64,000 nucleotides of DNA, taken from NCBI RefSeq assembly GCF_009823805.1, contig NZ_WUEK01000014.1, positions 76,132 through 140,131 on the forward strand. Reading direction: 5' to 3'. Source of the stretch: Nocardioides flavescens (GTDB lineage Bacteria > Actinomycetota > Actinomycetes > Propionibacteriales > Nocardioidaceae). Below, one piece after another: positions 1-7,728 of this stretch; position 1 is the stretch's first letter; the number at the start of each line of letters is the position of its first letter. The notes below the pieces were generated by a model. That model worked only from the letters and a program-made list of their open reading frames with translations, was not told where the DNA came from and ran no database searches. The position numbers and the translations under genes are program-made.

Positions 1-1
1 G

Positions 2-451
2 ATCGCGACGGCTCCGGCCACGCTGGACGTCGCGCTGGTCGCGGCCGCGGAGTCGCTGGGGGACACCCCGACGCTCGTCGTCGGTGGGCGCTCGGCCGGA
101 GCGCGCTCGGCGGCCCGCTGCGCCACCGCGATCGGCGCGTCCGGCTGCGTCGCGCTGTCGTTCCCGCTGCACCCTCCGGGGCGACCCGAGCGCAGCCGCC
201 TCGGCGAGCTCGCCGGGACCGGCGTGCCGACCCTCGTCGTCCAGGGCGAGCGCGACGCGATGGGGCGGCCCGAGGAGTTCCCCCTCGACGACCTGCCGCA
301 CGTCGACCTCGCGGTGGTGCCCGCCGCGGACCACGGGCTCCGGACGGCGAAGTCCTCCGGGGTCGCTGCCGACGACGTGGCCGACGTCGTGGTCGGGGCG
401 ACGCTGTCCTGGCTCCGGCGACAGGTCGCGGCGACAGGGGACGGGGAATGA
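2..451 (+). CDS. alpha/beta-hydrolase (KANL3/Tex30-like), 3' part
   Basis: This is the C-terminal part of a gene that enters from the left edge; the frame is open from base 2 to a TGA at 449-451. The translation carries a nucleophile-elbow-like GGRSAGARSA, then LSFPLHPPGRPE, an acid-containing VVQGERDAMGRPEEF and a terminal DHGL histidine segment. That order matches small alpha/beta-hydrolases of the KANL3/Tex30 (dienelactone-hydrolase-like) type. The substrate cannot be inferred. The gene ends just before the sigR promoter, on the same strand, and need not share its transcript. The family call is fairly secure; the exact reaction is unknown. Confidence 0.7.
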   Translation: MATAPATLDVALVAAAESLGDTPTLVVGGRSAGARSAARCATAIGASGCVALSFPLHPPGRPERSRLGELAGTGVPTLVVQGERDAMGRPEEFPLDDLPHVDLAVVPAADHGLRTAKSSGVAADDVADVVVGATLSWLRRQVAATGDGE

Positions 452-470
452 CCGGCTGAGGATCGGCGTT
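444..470 (+). promoter_or_regulatory. SigR-type autoregulatory promoter
   Basis: GGGAAT at 444-449 is followed after exactly 18 bases by GTT at 468-470. This is the known Streptomyces SigR / mycobacterial SigH consensus (GGAAT-N18-GTT). It lies directly upstream of sigR and overlaps the 3' end of the hydrolase gene. Transcription would begin around 476-480, close to an in-frame GTG at 479. Positive autoregulation of sigR from such a promoter is established in Streptomyces; its use here is inferred from the sequence. Confidence 0.8.
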
Positions 471-526
471 CACCCTCTGTGATCGCGCTGATGGAGCCTC
501 CCGCCACGCGCGTAGGCTGGGAGGCG

Positions 527-1213
527 ATGACCCACTCCACTCCCGACGACCTGTCGGCTCTCGAGGACTCCGCTCCGGGGACCGAGCAGCCGGAGCAGCC
601 GGTCGACGTCGCCACCGAGAGCGAGGAGGACCGCGCCGCCCGCTTCGAGCGCGACGCGCTGCCCTTCCTCGACCAGCTCTACTCCGCCGCCATGAGGATG
701 ACCCGCAACCCCGCGGACGCCGAGGACCTGGTCCAGGAGACGTTCGCCAAGGCGTTCTCCTCCTTCCACCAGTTCCGCCCGGGCACCAACCTCAAGGCCT
801 GGCTCTACCGCATCCTCACCAACACGTTCATCAACAACTACCGCAAGAAGCAGCGCCAGCCGCAGCAGTCGATGTCCGAGGACGTCGAGGACTGGCAGCT
901 CGCGCGGGCCGAGTCGCACTCCTCCTCCGGCCTCAAGTCGGCCGAGGCCGAGGCGCTCGAGCACCTGCCCGACTCCGAGGTGAAGGACGCGCTGCAGCGC
1001 CTGCCCGAGGAGTTCCGGATGGCGGTCTACCTCGCCGACGTCGAGGGGTTCGCCTACAAGGAGATCGCCGAGATCATGGAGACCCCGATCGGCACCGTGA
1101 TGTCGCGGTTGCACCGTGGCCGCCGTCAGCTGCGCGACATGCTGTCGGACTACGTGCGGGCCCACGACCTGCTGCCGGCCGCTGCGACCGCTGCGAAGGG
1201 CGGTGCGTCGTGA
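527..1213 (+). CDS. sigR: ECF RNA polymerase sigma factor SigR (redox stress)
   Basis: The product (228 aa from ATG 527) is an ECF sigma factor of the SigR/SigH group, which directs transcription of thiol-oxidative-stress genes. Region 2 spans about residues 45-112 (NPADAEDLVQETFAKAF, then LKAWLYRILTNTFINNYRK). Region 4 spans about 153-205 (LPEEFRMAVYLADVEGFAYK, then IGTVMSRLHRGR). The ATG at 527 gives the usual SigR length. In-frame GTG 479 and ATG 491 would add an N-terminal extension, like the longer unstable SigR isoform known in Streptomyces. The gene overlaps rsrA by 4 bases (GTGA), so the factor and its inhibitor are translationally coupled. A SigR-type promoter lies upstream. Confidence 0.93.
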   Translation: MTHSTPDDLSALEDSAPGTEQPEQPVDVATESEEDRAARFERDALPFLDQLYSAAMRMTRNPADAEDLVQETFAKAFSSFHQFRPGTNLKAWLYRILTNTFINNYRKKQRQPQQSMSEDVEDWQLARAESHSSSGLKSAEAEALEHLPDSEVKDALQRLPEEFRMAVYLADVEGFAYKEIAEIMETPIGTVMSRLHRGRRQLRDMLSDYVRAHDLLPAAATAAKGGAS

Positions 1214-1485
1214 GTGCGCACGACCACGAGGCGCCGTCGGCCAGCGAGTGCGCCGACTACCTCGACCAGATCGTCTACTTCATCGACAACGAGCTCGACG
1301 AGGCCGACTGCACGGTGGTCCGCGCCCACCTCGACTCGTGCAACCCGTGCCTGGAGAAGTACGACCTCCAGCGCACGGTGAAGTCGATCGTGGCGCGCTC
1401 GTGCTCGGAGCCCGCGCCCTCGGAGCTGCGGGCCAAGGTGCTGCTGCGGATCCGGCAGGTGCAGGTCCGCATCACCGACGCCTGA
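1210..1485 (+). CDS. rsrA: Anti-sigma factor RsrA (zinc, thiol-disulfide switch)
   Basis: This 91-aa protein is the zinc-binding anti-sigma partner of SigR. Under reducing conditions it holds SigR inactive; oxidation forms a disulfide, expels zinc and releases the sigma factor. C14, H40, C44 and C47 form the HX3CX2C ZAS signature (HLDSCNPC). They correspond, with a shift of three residues, to the ligands and redox cysteines C11, H37, C41 and C44 of Streptomyces RsrA. A further Cys at 65 sits near the position of the RsrA C61/C62 pair. The GTG start overlaps the sigR stop. Confidence 0.93.
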   Translation: MSAHDHEAPSASECADYLDQIVYFIDNELDEADCTVVRAHLDSCNPCLEKYDLQRTVKSIVARSCSEPAPSELRAKVLLRIRQVQVRITDA

Positions 1486-1571
1486 CCACCACGGTCGCAG
1501 TCGTCTGAGATTTCGCGCTGACGCCGGTCCCTGGGAGACTGGTCGGCGATTCTGTCGACCAGGAGGTCACC

Positions 1572-1646
1572 ATGGGCAAGACCGGACGCAAGCGTCGCGG
1601 CCGCAAGAAGAAGGCCGCCAACCACGGCAAGCGTCCCAACGCCTGA
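1572..1646 (+). CDS. 50S ribosomal protein bL37 (24 aa)
   Basis: A 25-codon frame encodes a very basic 24-residue peptide starting MGKTGRKRRGRKKK and ending AANHGKRPNA. This matches the small ribosomal protein bL37 seen in mycobacterial 50S structures, commonly encoded just after rsrA in actinobacteria. A strong ribosome-binding site (AGGAGGT, 1561-1567) lies 4 bases before the ATG, and a hairpin terminator follows 8 bases after the stop. The peptide is expected in the large subunit. Its length makes it easy to miss in gene calling. Confidence 0.88.
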   Translation: MGKTGRKRRGRKKKAANHGKRPNA

Positions 1647-1654
1647 CGTGGTTC

Positions 1655-1687
1655 GAGCCCCCGGTGCCCCTGAGGTGCCGGGGGCTC
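1655..1687 (+). terminator. Hairpin terminator after bL37
   Basis: The arms GAGCCCCCGG (1655-1664) and CCGGGGGCTC (1678-1687) are perfectly complementary, with a 13-base loop. There is no U-tract, as is common in actinobacteria. It lies between bL37 and the convergent thioesterase-like gene, so it may serve both strands. Confidence 0.75.
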
Positions 1688-1718
1688 GTCGCTTCCCGGC
1701 CCAGCCCTGTCAGTCTGG

Positions 1719-2075
1719 TCAGCCCAGGCGGCCCAGGAACCGCTCGACGTCCACGACGACGCGGGTGACCTCTCCGGTGCCGACGACCTTGCCGCGCTCG
1801 ACGTCGCGGGCCGCCACCGTGAAGCGGCGCAGTCGTCCGTCCTCGTAGGCGACGTCCGCGCTCACCTCGATGGTGGCGCCGACGGACGAGGCCGCGACGT
1901 GCTCGAGGGCGACCCGGGTGCCGACGGAGGTCTGGCCGTCCGGCAGCTCGAGCGCCGCGCAGGTCGCGGCCTCGCACCACGCGAGCAGTCTCGGCGTCGC
2001 GAGCACCGGCAGGCTGCCGGAGCCCAGGGCGAGGGCCGTGTCCTCGTCGCCGACGGTGAAGCGCAGGACGCTCAC
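1719..2075 (-). CDS. Hotdog-fold thioesterase-like protein
   Basis: This 118-aa protein has the layout of FlK-like hotdog thioesterases: VLATPRLLAWCEAATCAALE for the central helix, then VGTRVALEHVAASSVGATIE and a C-terminal strand pair ending VVVDVERFLGRLG. Such proteins hydrolyse acyl-CoA thioesters; the substrate is not predictable here. The GTG start at 2075 overlaps the stop of the upstream GNAT gene (GTGA), so the two are translated in tandem. Upstream in-frame codons run inside the GNAT gene and were not used. Confidence 0.78.
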   Translation of the reverse strand: MSVLRFTVGDEDTALALGSGSLPVLATPRLLAWCEAATCAALELPDGQTSVGTRVALEHVAASSVGATIEVSADVAYEDGRLRRFTVAARDVERGKVVGTGEVTRVVVDVERFLGRLG

Positions 2076-2566
2076 GCCAGCTCCTTCACGAACGCCACCA
2101 GGTCGACGCCCGGGCGGGGCTGCCAGTCCCGCTCCGGTGCGCGCCGGTAGCCGCCCCGCTCGTAGAGCCGGTGCGCCGCGGTCATGGTCGGCAGGCTCGA
2201 CAGGACGATCGCGGTGTCGCCCTCGACGCGCGCCCGCCGTTCGACCAGGTCGAGCAGGGCGGCCCCGACGCCACGCCCCTGCGCCGCGGGGTGGACCGCG
2301 AGCGTGCGGAACTCCGCCTCGCCCTCGGTCGCGATCTCGCGCCACGCCGAGCCGGGCGGGCACACGGTCACCGAGCCGAGGACCTCGCCGTCCCCGTCGT
2401 CGGTGGCGACCCACAGCTCGGCCTCGAGGTCGCGTCGCGCGGAGTCGGCGAGCGACTCGACGTAGTCGTCGTGGCGACCGCGGGTGAACGGCGCGTACGC
2501 CGCCACGACGACGCGCGAGACCGCGTCGTGGTCCGCCGGGGTCGCCCGGCGCAGCTCGACGGTCAC
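2072..2566 (-). CDS. GNAT-family N-acetyltransferase
   Basis: This 164-aa protein begins ELRRATPADHDAVSRVVVAA, typical of GNAT enzymes. Motif A is visible as FRTLAVHPAAQGRGVGAALL, with the Q/R-x-x-G-x-G/A acetyl-CoA pyrophosphate loop, followed by a C-terminal LYERGGYRRAPERDW motif B. It transfers an acetyl group to an unknown amine. The GTG start at 2566 was chosen because it begins the conserved fold; the longer open frame upstream is antisense-type shadow within the TPP-enzyme gene. It lies 8 bases after the stop of that gene, in the same transcription unit. Confidence 0.85.
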   Translation of the reverse strand: MTVELRRATPADHDAVSRVVVAAYAPFTRGRHDDYVESLADSARRDLEAELWVATDDGDGEVLGSVTVCPPGSAWREIATEGEAEFRTLAVHPAAQGRGVGAALLDLVERRARVEGDTAIVLSSLPTMTAAHRLYERGGYRRAPERDWQPRPGVDLVAFVKELA

Positions 2567-2574
2567 CGGCGCCC

Positions 2575-4236
2575 TCAGATGCCGAACGTCGCGCGCGGGT
2601 AGGCCGCCTCGACGTCGGTGATGACGTTGACGAGGTAGGGCACGCCCGCGGCGTAGGCGCGGTCGAGCGCGGGCCCGATCTGCTTCGGGTCGGTCACCGT
2701 CTCTCCAGCGCCGCCGAGCGCGGTCACGACCTGGTCGTAGGGCGTGCGCTGGCCGAGGTCGGCGATCACGTCGTAGCCGTAGAGCATCTGCATGGGGCCC
2801 TTCTCCAGCGCCCAGGCGGAGTTGTTGCCCATGACCATCACGACCGGGAGGTCGTGACGGACCAGCGTGTCCACGTCCATCAGCGAGAAGCCAGCCGCGC
2901 CGTCGCCCAGCAGCAGCGTGACCTGCGCCGAGGGCCGCGCGAGGCGGGCGGCGATCGCCGCGCCGAGACCGGCCCCCAGGCAGCCGTAGGGGCCGGGGTC
3001 GAGCCAACCGCCGGGGCGCTTCGGCTCGACGAACTTGCCGGCGAACGACACGAAGTCGCCGCCGTCGCCGATGACGACGGCGTCGTCGGCCAGCCGCGGC
3101 ACCAGCTCGCCGTAGATGCGGGCCGGGTGGATCGGGTCGGCCTCGGCCTCGAGCAGCGCGCGGTCCTTCTCGACGGTGGCGCGCACGGTGTCCTGGAGCG
3201 TCTCGACCCAGGAGGACCAGTCGGGCCGGGCGCCACGCTCGACGGCGCTCTGCAGGCCGTCGAAGACGCTCGTGAGGTCGCCGGACACCGACGCGGCGAG
3301 GTCGGCGTGGTGGGAGACCTGGCCGGGGGAGTCGGCGACGTGCACGACGCGGGCCGGGCTCGAGCCCTCCTCCTTGCCGCCGAAGACGCCGTAGCCCAGG
3401 CGGAAGTCCAGGGGGGTGCCGACCACGACGACGAGGTCGGCGCCGCTGATCGCGGCCCCGCGCGCCTTGGTGACGAGCAGCGGGTGGCCGCCCGGGACCA
3501 GGCCGCGCCCCATGCCGTTGGTGATGGTCGGCACGCCGAGGGCCTCGACGAAGCGCAGCGCGGCCTCCTCGGCGCGGTCGGCCCACACGTCAGTGCCCAG
3601 GATCATCAGCGGCCGACGGGCCTCGGCGAGGAGTCGGGCGATCCGAGCGATCGCGTCGCCGTCGGGCTCGATCGGGGCGGGGCGGGGCGTCACCGGCGCA
3701 GGCCCGGAGGCCTGGGCGAAGAACTCGTCCATCGGCACGTCGACGAAGGTCGGGCCGCGGTGGGAGCTGCCGGCGGCCGTGAACGCCGCGTCCATCCCGC
3801 CCAGCACGTCGCCCGCCGTCATCAGCGTGGTCGCCGACTTCGAGACCGGCGCCAGGATCGGCGGCTGGTCGAGCTCCTGCAGCGAGCCGCTCCCCCAGCG
3901 GTTCTGCGGCGCACGCCCGCCGACGACCACCATGGGGGAGCCGGCGAACTGTGCCTGGGCGATCGCGCTCACGCCGTTGGTGACGCCCGGGCCGGCGGTC
4001 AGCACCGCCAGGCCGGGCACGCGGGTCAGCTTGCCGGTGGCCTCGGCCGCGAAGGCGGCGGTCTGCTCGTGGCGCACGTCCAGCAGCCGCATCGGCGGGT
4101 CGGCCTTCACGGCGCCGTCGTACATCGGGAAGACGTGGGCGCCGGACAGCGTGAACATCGTCTCGACGCCGTGCGCGCGAGCCACGGCCACGGCCAGCTC
4201 GCCGCTGTGGCCGGAGATGGTCTCCTCGGAAGTCAT
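2575..4236 (-). CDS. ilvG: Acetolactate synthase-like TPP enzyme (IlvG-type)
   Basis: This 553-aa thiamine-pyrophosphate enzyme closely resembles mycobacterial IlvG (Rv1820). The N-terminal Pyr domain shows LSGAHVFPMYDG and the catalytic glutamate region DVRHEQTAAFAAEATGKL. The central domain follows, then the PP domain with GDGAAGFSLMDVDTLVRHDL ending in GNNSAW, the Mg/TPP-binding motif. No regulatory small subunit lies nearby, so a role as the main branched-chain synthase is doubtful. Condensation of pyruvate or another 2-oxoacid is a reasonable inference. ATG 4236 is preceded only by a weak GGA; it is first in a DUF2785-independent three-gene run with the GNAT and thioesterase genes. Confidence 0.85.
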   Translation of the reverse strand: MTSEETISGHSGELAVAVARAHGVETMFTLSGAHVFPMYDGAVKADPPMRLLDVRHEQTAAFAAEATGKLTRVPGLAVLTAGPGVTNGVSAIAQAQFAGSPMVVVGGRAPQNRWGSGSLQELDQPPILAPVSKSATTLMTAGDVLGGMDAAFTAAGSSHRGPTFVDVPMDEFFAQASGPAPVTPRPAPIEPDGDAIARIARLLAEARRPLMILGTDVWADRAEEAALRFVEALGVPTITNGMGRGLVPGGHPLLVTKARGAAISGADLVVVVGTPLDFRLGYGVFGGKEEGSSPARVVHVADSPGQVSHHADLAASVSGDLTSVFDGLQSAVERGARPDWSSWVETLQDTVRATVEKDRALLEAEADPIHPARIYGELVPRLADDAVVIGDGGDFVSFAGKFVEPKRPGGWLDPGPYGCLGAGLGAAIAARLARPSAQVTLLLGDGAAGFSLMDVDTLVRHDLPVVMVMGNNSAWALEKGPMQMLYGYDVIADLGQRTPYDQVVTALGGAGETVTDPKQIGPALDRAYAAGVPYLVNVITDVEAAYPRATFGI

Positions 4237-4246
4237 GAGACCAGTC

Positions 4247-5125
4247 CTACCGCGGCTGGGCTGCCTGGAGGTACGCCGGGTTGGTGGAGCGCAGCGCGTC
4301 GACGACGACCAGCAGCAGGTCGGAGCGGACCTCGGGCGGCCGCGGACCGAGCGCGAGCTGGAGGTAGAGCGAGCGCAGGAAGGCCTGGGCGTTGCCGGTG
4401 TCGAGGCGGGGGTCGCGCCGGTGGTCCGCGGCGCCGTCACGGTCCTCGGTCGGGCGTCCGGCTGCGGCGAGCCGCGCGATCCACGGCTCGAGGACCCGCA
4501 GCGAGACGATCCCGCGCCGCAGCACCGCCATCGTCGCGGCTGCGAGGCGGTCGTGCTCGTCGGTGCCGAAGACGGCGTCGACCGGGAGCAGCACCCGGTC
4601 GGCGATGACGTCGAGGACGACGGTCAGCTCGTTGGCGGCGACGTGCGGCGAGCGGGCCAGCACCGCGAGGCCGTCGGCGCCGTGGGCGACGGCGTGGGCC
4701 CAGCCCTTGCCCGGCACGAAGCCGCGCAGGTCGCGCTCGCGCAGCAGCCAGGTGGCGAGCCGGTCGCCCCACTCGAGCACCTTGTTGCCGGCGACCAGCG
4801 GCCGCTGGTTGTCGCGCGCGATGCACTCCCCGAGGATCAGCGCCGAGAAGCTGCGGCGGAAGACCGAGTCCGTGTCGCGCTCGCCGAGGCCCACTCCGAG
4901 CCCCGCGGCCATGCCGTCGCCGAGCCCGGGGAGCAGGTCGTCGTAGACACCCCGCTCGACCCAGGTCGCTAGCGTCGGGTAGGCCGTGCCGTCGCGCTGA
5001 TCGGGGTCGGTGTCGCCCAGCATCCGGGTCAGCTCAGCGGTCAGGTCACCCAGCGGTCGGTCCTGCGGGACGGCGAGCCCGGAGGCTGCGACCTGCTCCC
5101 AGTACGACCTCTGCACGCTGCCCAT
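4247..5125 (-). CDS. DUF2785 domain-containing protein
   Basis: This 292-aa soluble protein is helical throughout and matches DUF2785. Recognisable blocks are YPTLATWVERGVYDD, FRRSFSALILGECIARDN, GWAHAVAHGADGLAVLARSP and a C-terminal FLRSLYLQLALGPRP. No catalytic motif is known for the family, although the GWAHAVAHGAD segment, with two histidines, is conserved and could be functional. It ends 10 bases before the IlvG-like gene on the same strand, so the two may be co-transcribed. Its function is unknown. Confidence 0.82.
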   Translation of the reverse strand: MGSVQRSYWEQVAASGLAVPQDRPLGDLTAELTRMLGDTDPDQRDGTAYPTLATWVERGVYDDLLPGLGDGMAAGLGVGLGERDTDSVFRRSFSALILGECIARDNQRPLVAGNKVLEWGDRLATWLLRERDLRGFVPGKGWAHAVAHGADGLAVLARSPHVAANELTVVLDVIADRVLLPVDAVFGTDEHDRLAAATMAVLRRGIVSLRVLEPWIARLAAAGRPTEDRDGAADHRRDPRLDTGNAQAFLRSLYLQLALGPRPPEVRSDLLLVVVDALRSTNPAYLQAAQPR

Positions 5126-5248
5126 CCTGCCAAAGTCTGCCCGCCCGACGCGCCCGAGGGGAGTCTTGTGTTCGCGCCCGGATCGTGCTGTCGCTGGCCT
5201 CCGCGACCGGCCTCAACCGGGACCCACCAGGGGCTTAGCCTGGGGGGC

Positions 5249-6739
5249 GTGGCGTCCCTGACCGATCTCGTGCGCGCCCACACCGACCTCGACGCCGACG
5301 ACGTGCTGTGGCTGCAGCTGCTCCAGGCGGACTGGCAGATCATCGCCGACCTGAGCTTCGCCGACCTGGTCCTCTGGCTCCCCGACCGCGAGGGCAAGGG
5401 GTTCTGGGCGGGCAGCCAGATGCGCCCCACCACCGGACCCACCGCCTACGTCGACGACATCGTCGGCACCTTCGTGCCGGCGGGACGGCGCCCCCACCTC
5501 GACGCGGCGTACGCCGAGGGCCGGCTCGTGCGCGAGGGCGACCCGGAGTGGCGAGACGACGTGCCGGTGCGCTCCGAGACGATCCCGGTGCGCAGCGGCG
5601 AGCGCGTCATCGCCGTGGTGGGACGCCACACCAACCTGCTCGGCGTGCGCACCCCGAGCCGCCTCGAGCTGTCCTACCTCCAGACCGCGGCCGACCTGAC
5701 CCAGATGATCGCCGCCGGGCACTTCCCGGTGCCGGGGCAGCGCAGCGACCACGCCGACACCCCTCGCGTCGGCGACGGCTTCATCCGCGTGGACGACGAG
5801 GGGCGGGTCGTCTACGCCAGCCCCAACGCACTCTCGGTCTACCGCCGGCTGGGCCACTCCGGAGACCTGGACGGTCTGCGGCTCAGCGAGGTCACCCGCC
5901 AGCTCGTCCCACCGCGGCTGCGCCCCGACGAGGAGACCCTCAGCGCGGTGCTGGGCGGGCGGGCCAACCGGGACGCCGAGATCGGCACCCACTCCGTCTC
6001 GCTGATCGTGCGGGCCATCCCGCTGCGCCCGCAGGGCCGCCTGATCGGCTCGATCGTGCTGGTCCGCGACGTGACCGAGCTGCGCCGCCGCGACCGCGAG
6101 CTGGTCACGAAGGACGCCACGATCCGCGAGATCCACCACCGGGTGAAGAACAACCTGCAGACCGTGGCCGCGCTGCTGCGCCTCCAGGCGCGCCGGATGG
6201 GCAACCCCGACGCGAAGGCCGCGCTCGAGGAGGCCGTGCGACGGGTCGGGTCGATCGCGATCGTGCACGAGACCCTGAGCCAGGCGGTCGAGGAGAGCGT
6301 CGCCTTCGACGACGTCGCGGACCGGCTCGCCCTGATGGTGACCGACGTCGGCTCGGTCGACGTGCGCCTGCAGGTGCGGCGCGAGGGGTCGTTCGGGGTC
6401 CTGCCCTCGGAGACGGCCACCACGATCGCGATGGTCATCACCGAGCTGCTGCAGAACGCCGCGGAGCACGGCTACGCCGGGCACCCCGAGGCGGACGCCT
6501 CGAGCGGGCCGGTCACGGGCCGGATCGTGCTGTCGGCCGAGCGCACCGAGGACCGGCTGCGCTTCACGGTGGACGACGACGGCCGCGGGCTGCCGCCCGG
6601 GTTCGACGTGGCCGGACAGTCCTCGCTGGGACTCTCCATCGCGACGACGCTCGTCGAGAGCGAACTGGGTGGCCGTCTGTCGCTGGGGCCCGCCCCCTCG
6701 GGCCGCGGCACCCGTGCCGGCATCGACGTGCCGGTCTGA
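5249..6739 (+). CDS. pdtaS: Sensor histidine kinase, PdtaS family
   Basis: This 496-aa cytoplasmic kinase matches PdtaS of Mycobacterium. An N-terminal GAF-like domain (ADWQIIADLSFADLVLWLPD) is followed by a PAS domain (about residues 170-285), a HisKA_2 helix EIHHRVKNNLQTVAALLRLQ with the phospho-acceptor His at about 297, and an HWE/HisKA_2-type ATPase with N-box ITELLQNAAEHGY and G-box DDDGRGLPPGF. There is no membrane segment. In mycobacteria it phosphorylates the ANTAR regulator PdtaR; no such partner is in this window. GTG 5249 gives the family-typical length and follows a G-rich ribosome-binding stretch. Confidence 0.9.
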   Translation: MASLTDLVRAHTDLDADDVLWLQLLQADWQIIADLSFADLVLWLPDREGKGFWAGSQMRPTTGPTAYVDDIVGTFVPAGRRPHLDAAYAEGRLVREGDPEWRDDVPVRSETIPVRSGERVIAVVGRHTNLLGVRTPSRLELSYLQTAADLTQMIAAGHFPVPGQRSDHADTPRVGDGFIRVDDEGRVVYASPNALSVYRRLGHSGDLDGLRLSEVTRQLVPPRLRPDEETLSAVLGGRANRDAEIGTHSVSLIVRAIPLRPQGRLIGSIVLVRDVTELRRRDRELVTKDATIREIHHRVKNNLQTVAALLRLQARRMGNPDAKAALEEAVRRVGSIAIVHETLSQAVEESVAFDDVADRLALMVTDVGSVDVRLQVRREGSFGVLPSETATTIAMVITELLQNAAEHGYAGHPEADASSGPVTGRIVLSAERTEDRLRFTVDDDGRGLPPGFDVAGQSSLGLSIATTLVESELGGRLSLGPAPSGRGTRAGIDVPV

Positions 6740-6781
6740 TCCCTCCCCTGGGGCCGGACGGGGCGGGTCAGGCGGCGCCGG

Positions 6782-7033
6782 TCAGGCGGTGCGGACCCGC
6801 GCCCGTGCGTTGCGGCGCTTCAGCGCGCGCCGCTCGTCCTCGCTGAGGCCACCCCAGACACCGTGGTCCTGTCCCGCCTCGAGCGCCCACGCCAGGCACT
6901 GCTCGCGCACGTCGCAGCGACGGCACACCTGCTTGGCCTCCTCGATCTGGAGGATGGCCGGACCGGTGTTGCCGATCGGGAAGAACAGCTCCGGGTCCTC
7001 GTCGAGGCACGCGGAACGGTGACGCCAATCCAT
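6782..7033 (-). CDS. whiB1: WhiB-family transcriptional regulator, WhiB1-like
   Basis: This 83-aa protein has the four WhiB cluster-ligand cysteines at 9, 37, 40 and 46, the GVWGG turn and a basic C-terminus (RRALKRRNARARVRTA). It is nearly collinear with mycobacterial WhiB1, whose 4Fe-4S cluster reacts with nitric oxide and which binds the housekeeping sigma factor. ATG 7033 has an AAGGA ribosome-binding site 8 bases upstream; longer upstream starts add non-family sequence. It is convergent with the PdtaS gene. The 5' region is long and contains an inverted repeat. Confidence 0.93.
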   Translation of the reverse strand: MDWRHRSACLDEDPELFFPIGNTGPAILQIEEAKQVCRRCDVREQCLAWALEAGQDHGVWGGLSEDERRALKRRNARARVRTA

Positions 7034-7326
7034 GGCTGGGGTCCTTCTTTCACAACAGGGGAGGGCGCGAGGGGGTTTCCGCGCCCATCGGGTCTCCCGC
7101 GGGCGGCTCCGGTCTGGAGGTGTCACGCGGGCATCGACACAGGCGCGACGATTCGGACGCCGGCGCGTGTGACACCAGCCTGCCCGGTCGAGGGGGTGGT
7201 GCACAAGCGTTTGCGCCCGTCTCGTGGATCACAGGGCGCGCGACGACGAAATCCGCAGCATCCTCTCAGGTGCGCGTCAGGTTCGCGAAGCCGGGCGGTC
7301 TGGTCCCCCCGCCTATCCTGGCCGTC
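7034..7326. promoter_or_regulatory. Divergent promoter region of whiB1, with inverted repeat
   Basis: This 293-base gap separates whiB1 from a divergent membrane-protein gene and contains no supported gene. GGTGTCACGCG at 7119-7129 is mirrored by CGCGTGTGACACC at 7164-7176 (two extra bases in the right arm). The right arm includes the odd-centred palindrome GTGTGACAC. Such GTG-N-CAC half-sites recall Crp/Fnr-family sites, and mycobacterial whiB1 is Crp-regulated, but the match to a Crp consensus is only partial. Confidence 0.4.
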
Positions 7327-7719
7327 GTGAACCGCACCTCGGCGCCCCCGCCCCTCCTGGCCGCGGCCGCCGTCGTGGCGCTGGAGGCGGCCGCCCTGGT
7401 CGTGCTCGGCGTGCTCGAGCTCGTGCACCTCAGCGGAGGCCGCGTCACGCTGGCCGTGACGACCACGGCCTTCTTCTGGCTGGTCGGAGCGGGTCTGGGC
7501 GCTTGCGCCGTCGCGCTCACCCGGCTCTCGAGCTGGGCGCGGGGTCCGGTCGTCGCGGCCGAGCTCATCCTCGTGCTCACGGCGTTCAGCACCTGGGGCG
7601 GGTCGAGGCAGTGGGCCCTCGGCATGCTGGCGGCCGCCGGTGTCGCCCTGGTCGGCGTGCTGCACCCCGCCTCGACGGCGGCTCTCGCCGCCGAGGAGGA
7701 CCCGGCCGACCTGCGCTGA
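7327..7719 (+). CDS. Conserved four-helix integral membrane protein
   Basis: This 130-aa protein starts at GTG 7327 and is almost entirely hydrophobic, with four predicted transmembrane helices: LLAAAAVVALEAAALVVLGV, VTTTAFFWLVGAGLGACAVA, VVAAELILVLTAFSTW and ALGMLAAAGVALVGVL. It ends in an acidic tail (EEDPADLR). No enzyme or transport motif is visible. It is divergent from whiB1 and convergent with the SigF-like gene. Longer upstream starts exist in frame, but they fall in the whiB1 promoter region and lack the hydrophobic pattern. Function unknown. Confidence 0.7.
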   Translation: MNRTSAPPPLLAAAAVVALEAAALVVLGVLELVHLSGGRVTLAVTTTAFFWLVGAGLGACAVALTRLSSWARGPVVAAELILVLTAFSTWGGSRQWALGMLAAAGVALVGVLHPASTAALAAEEDPADLR

Positions 7720-7728
7720 TCGCCGTCC

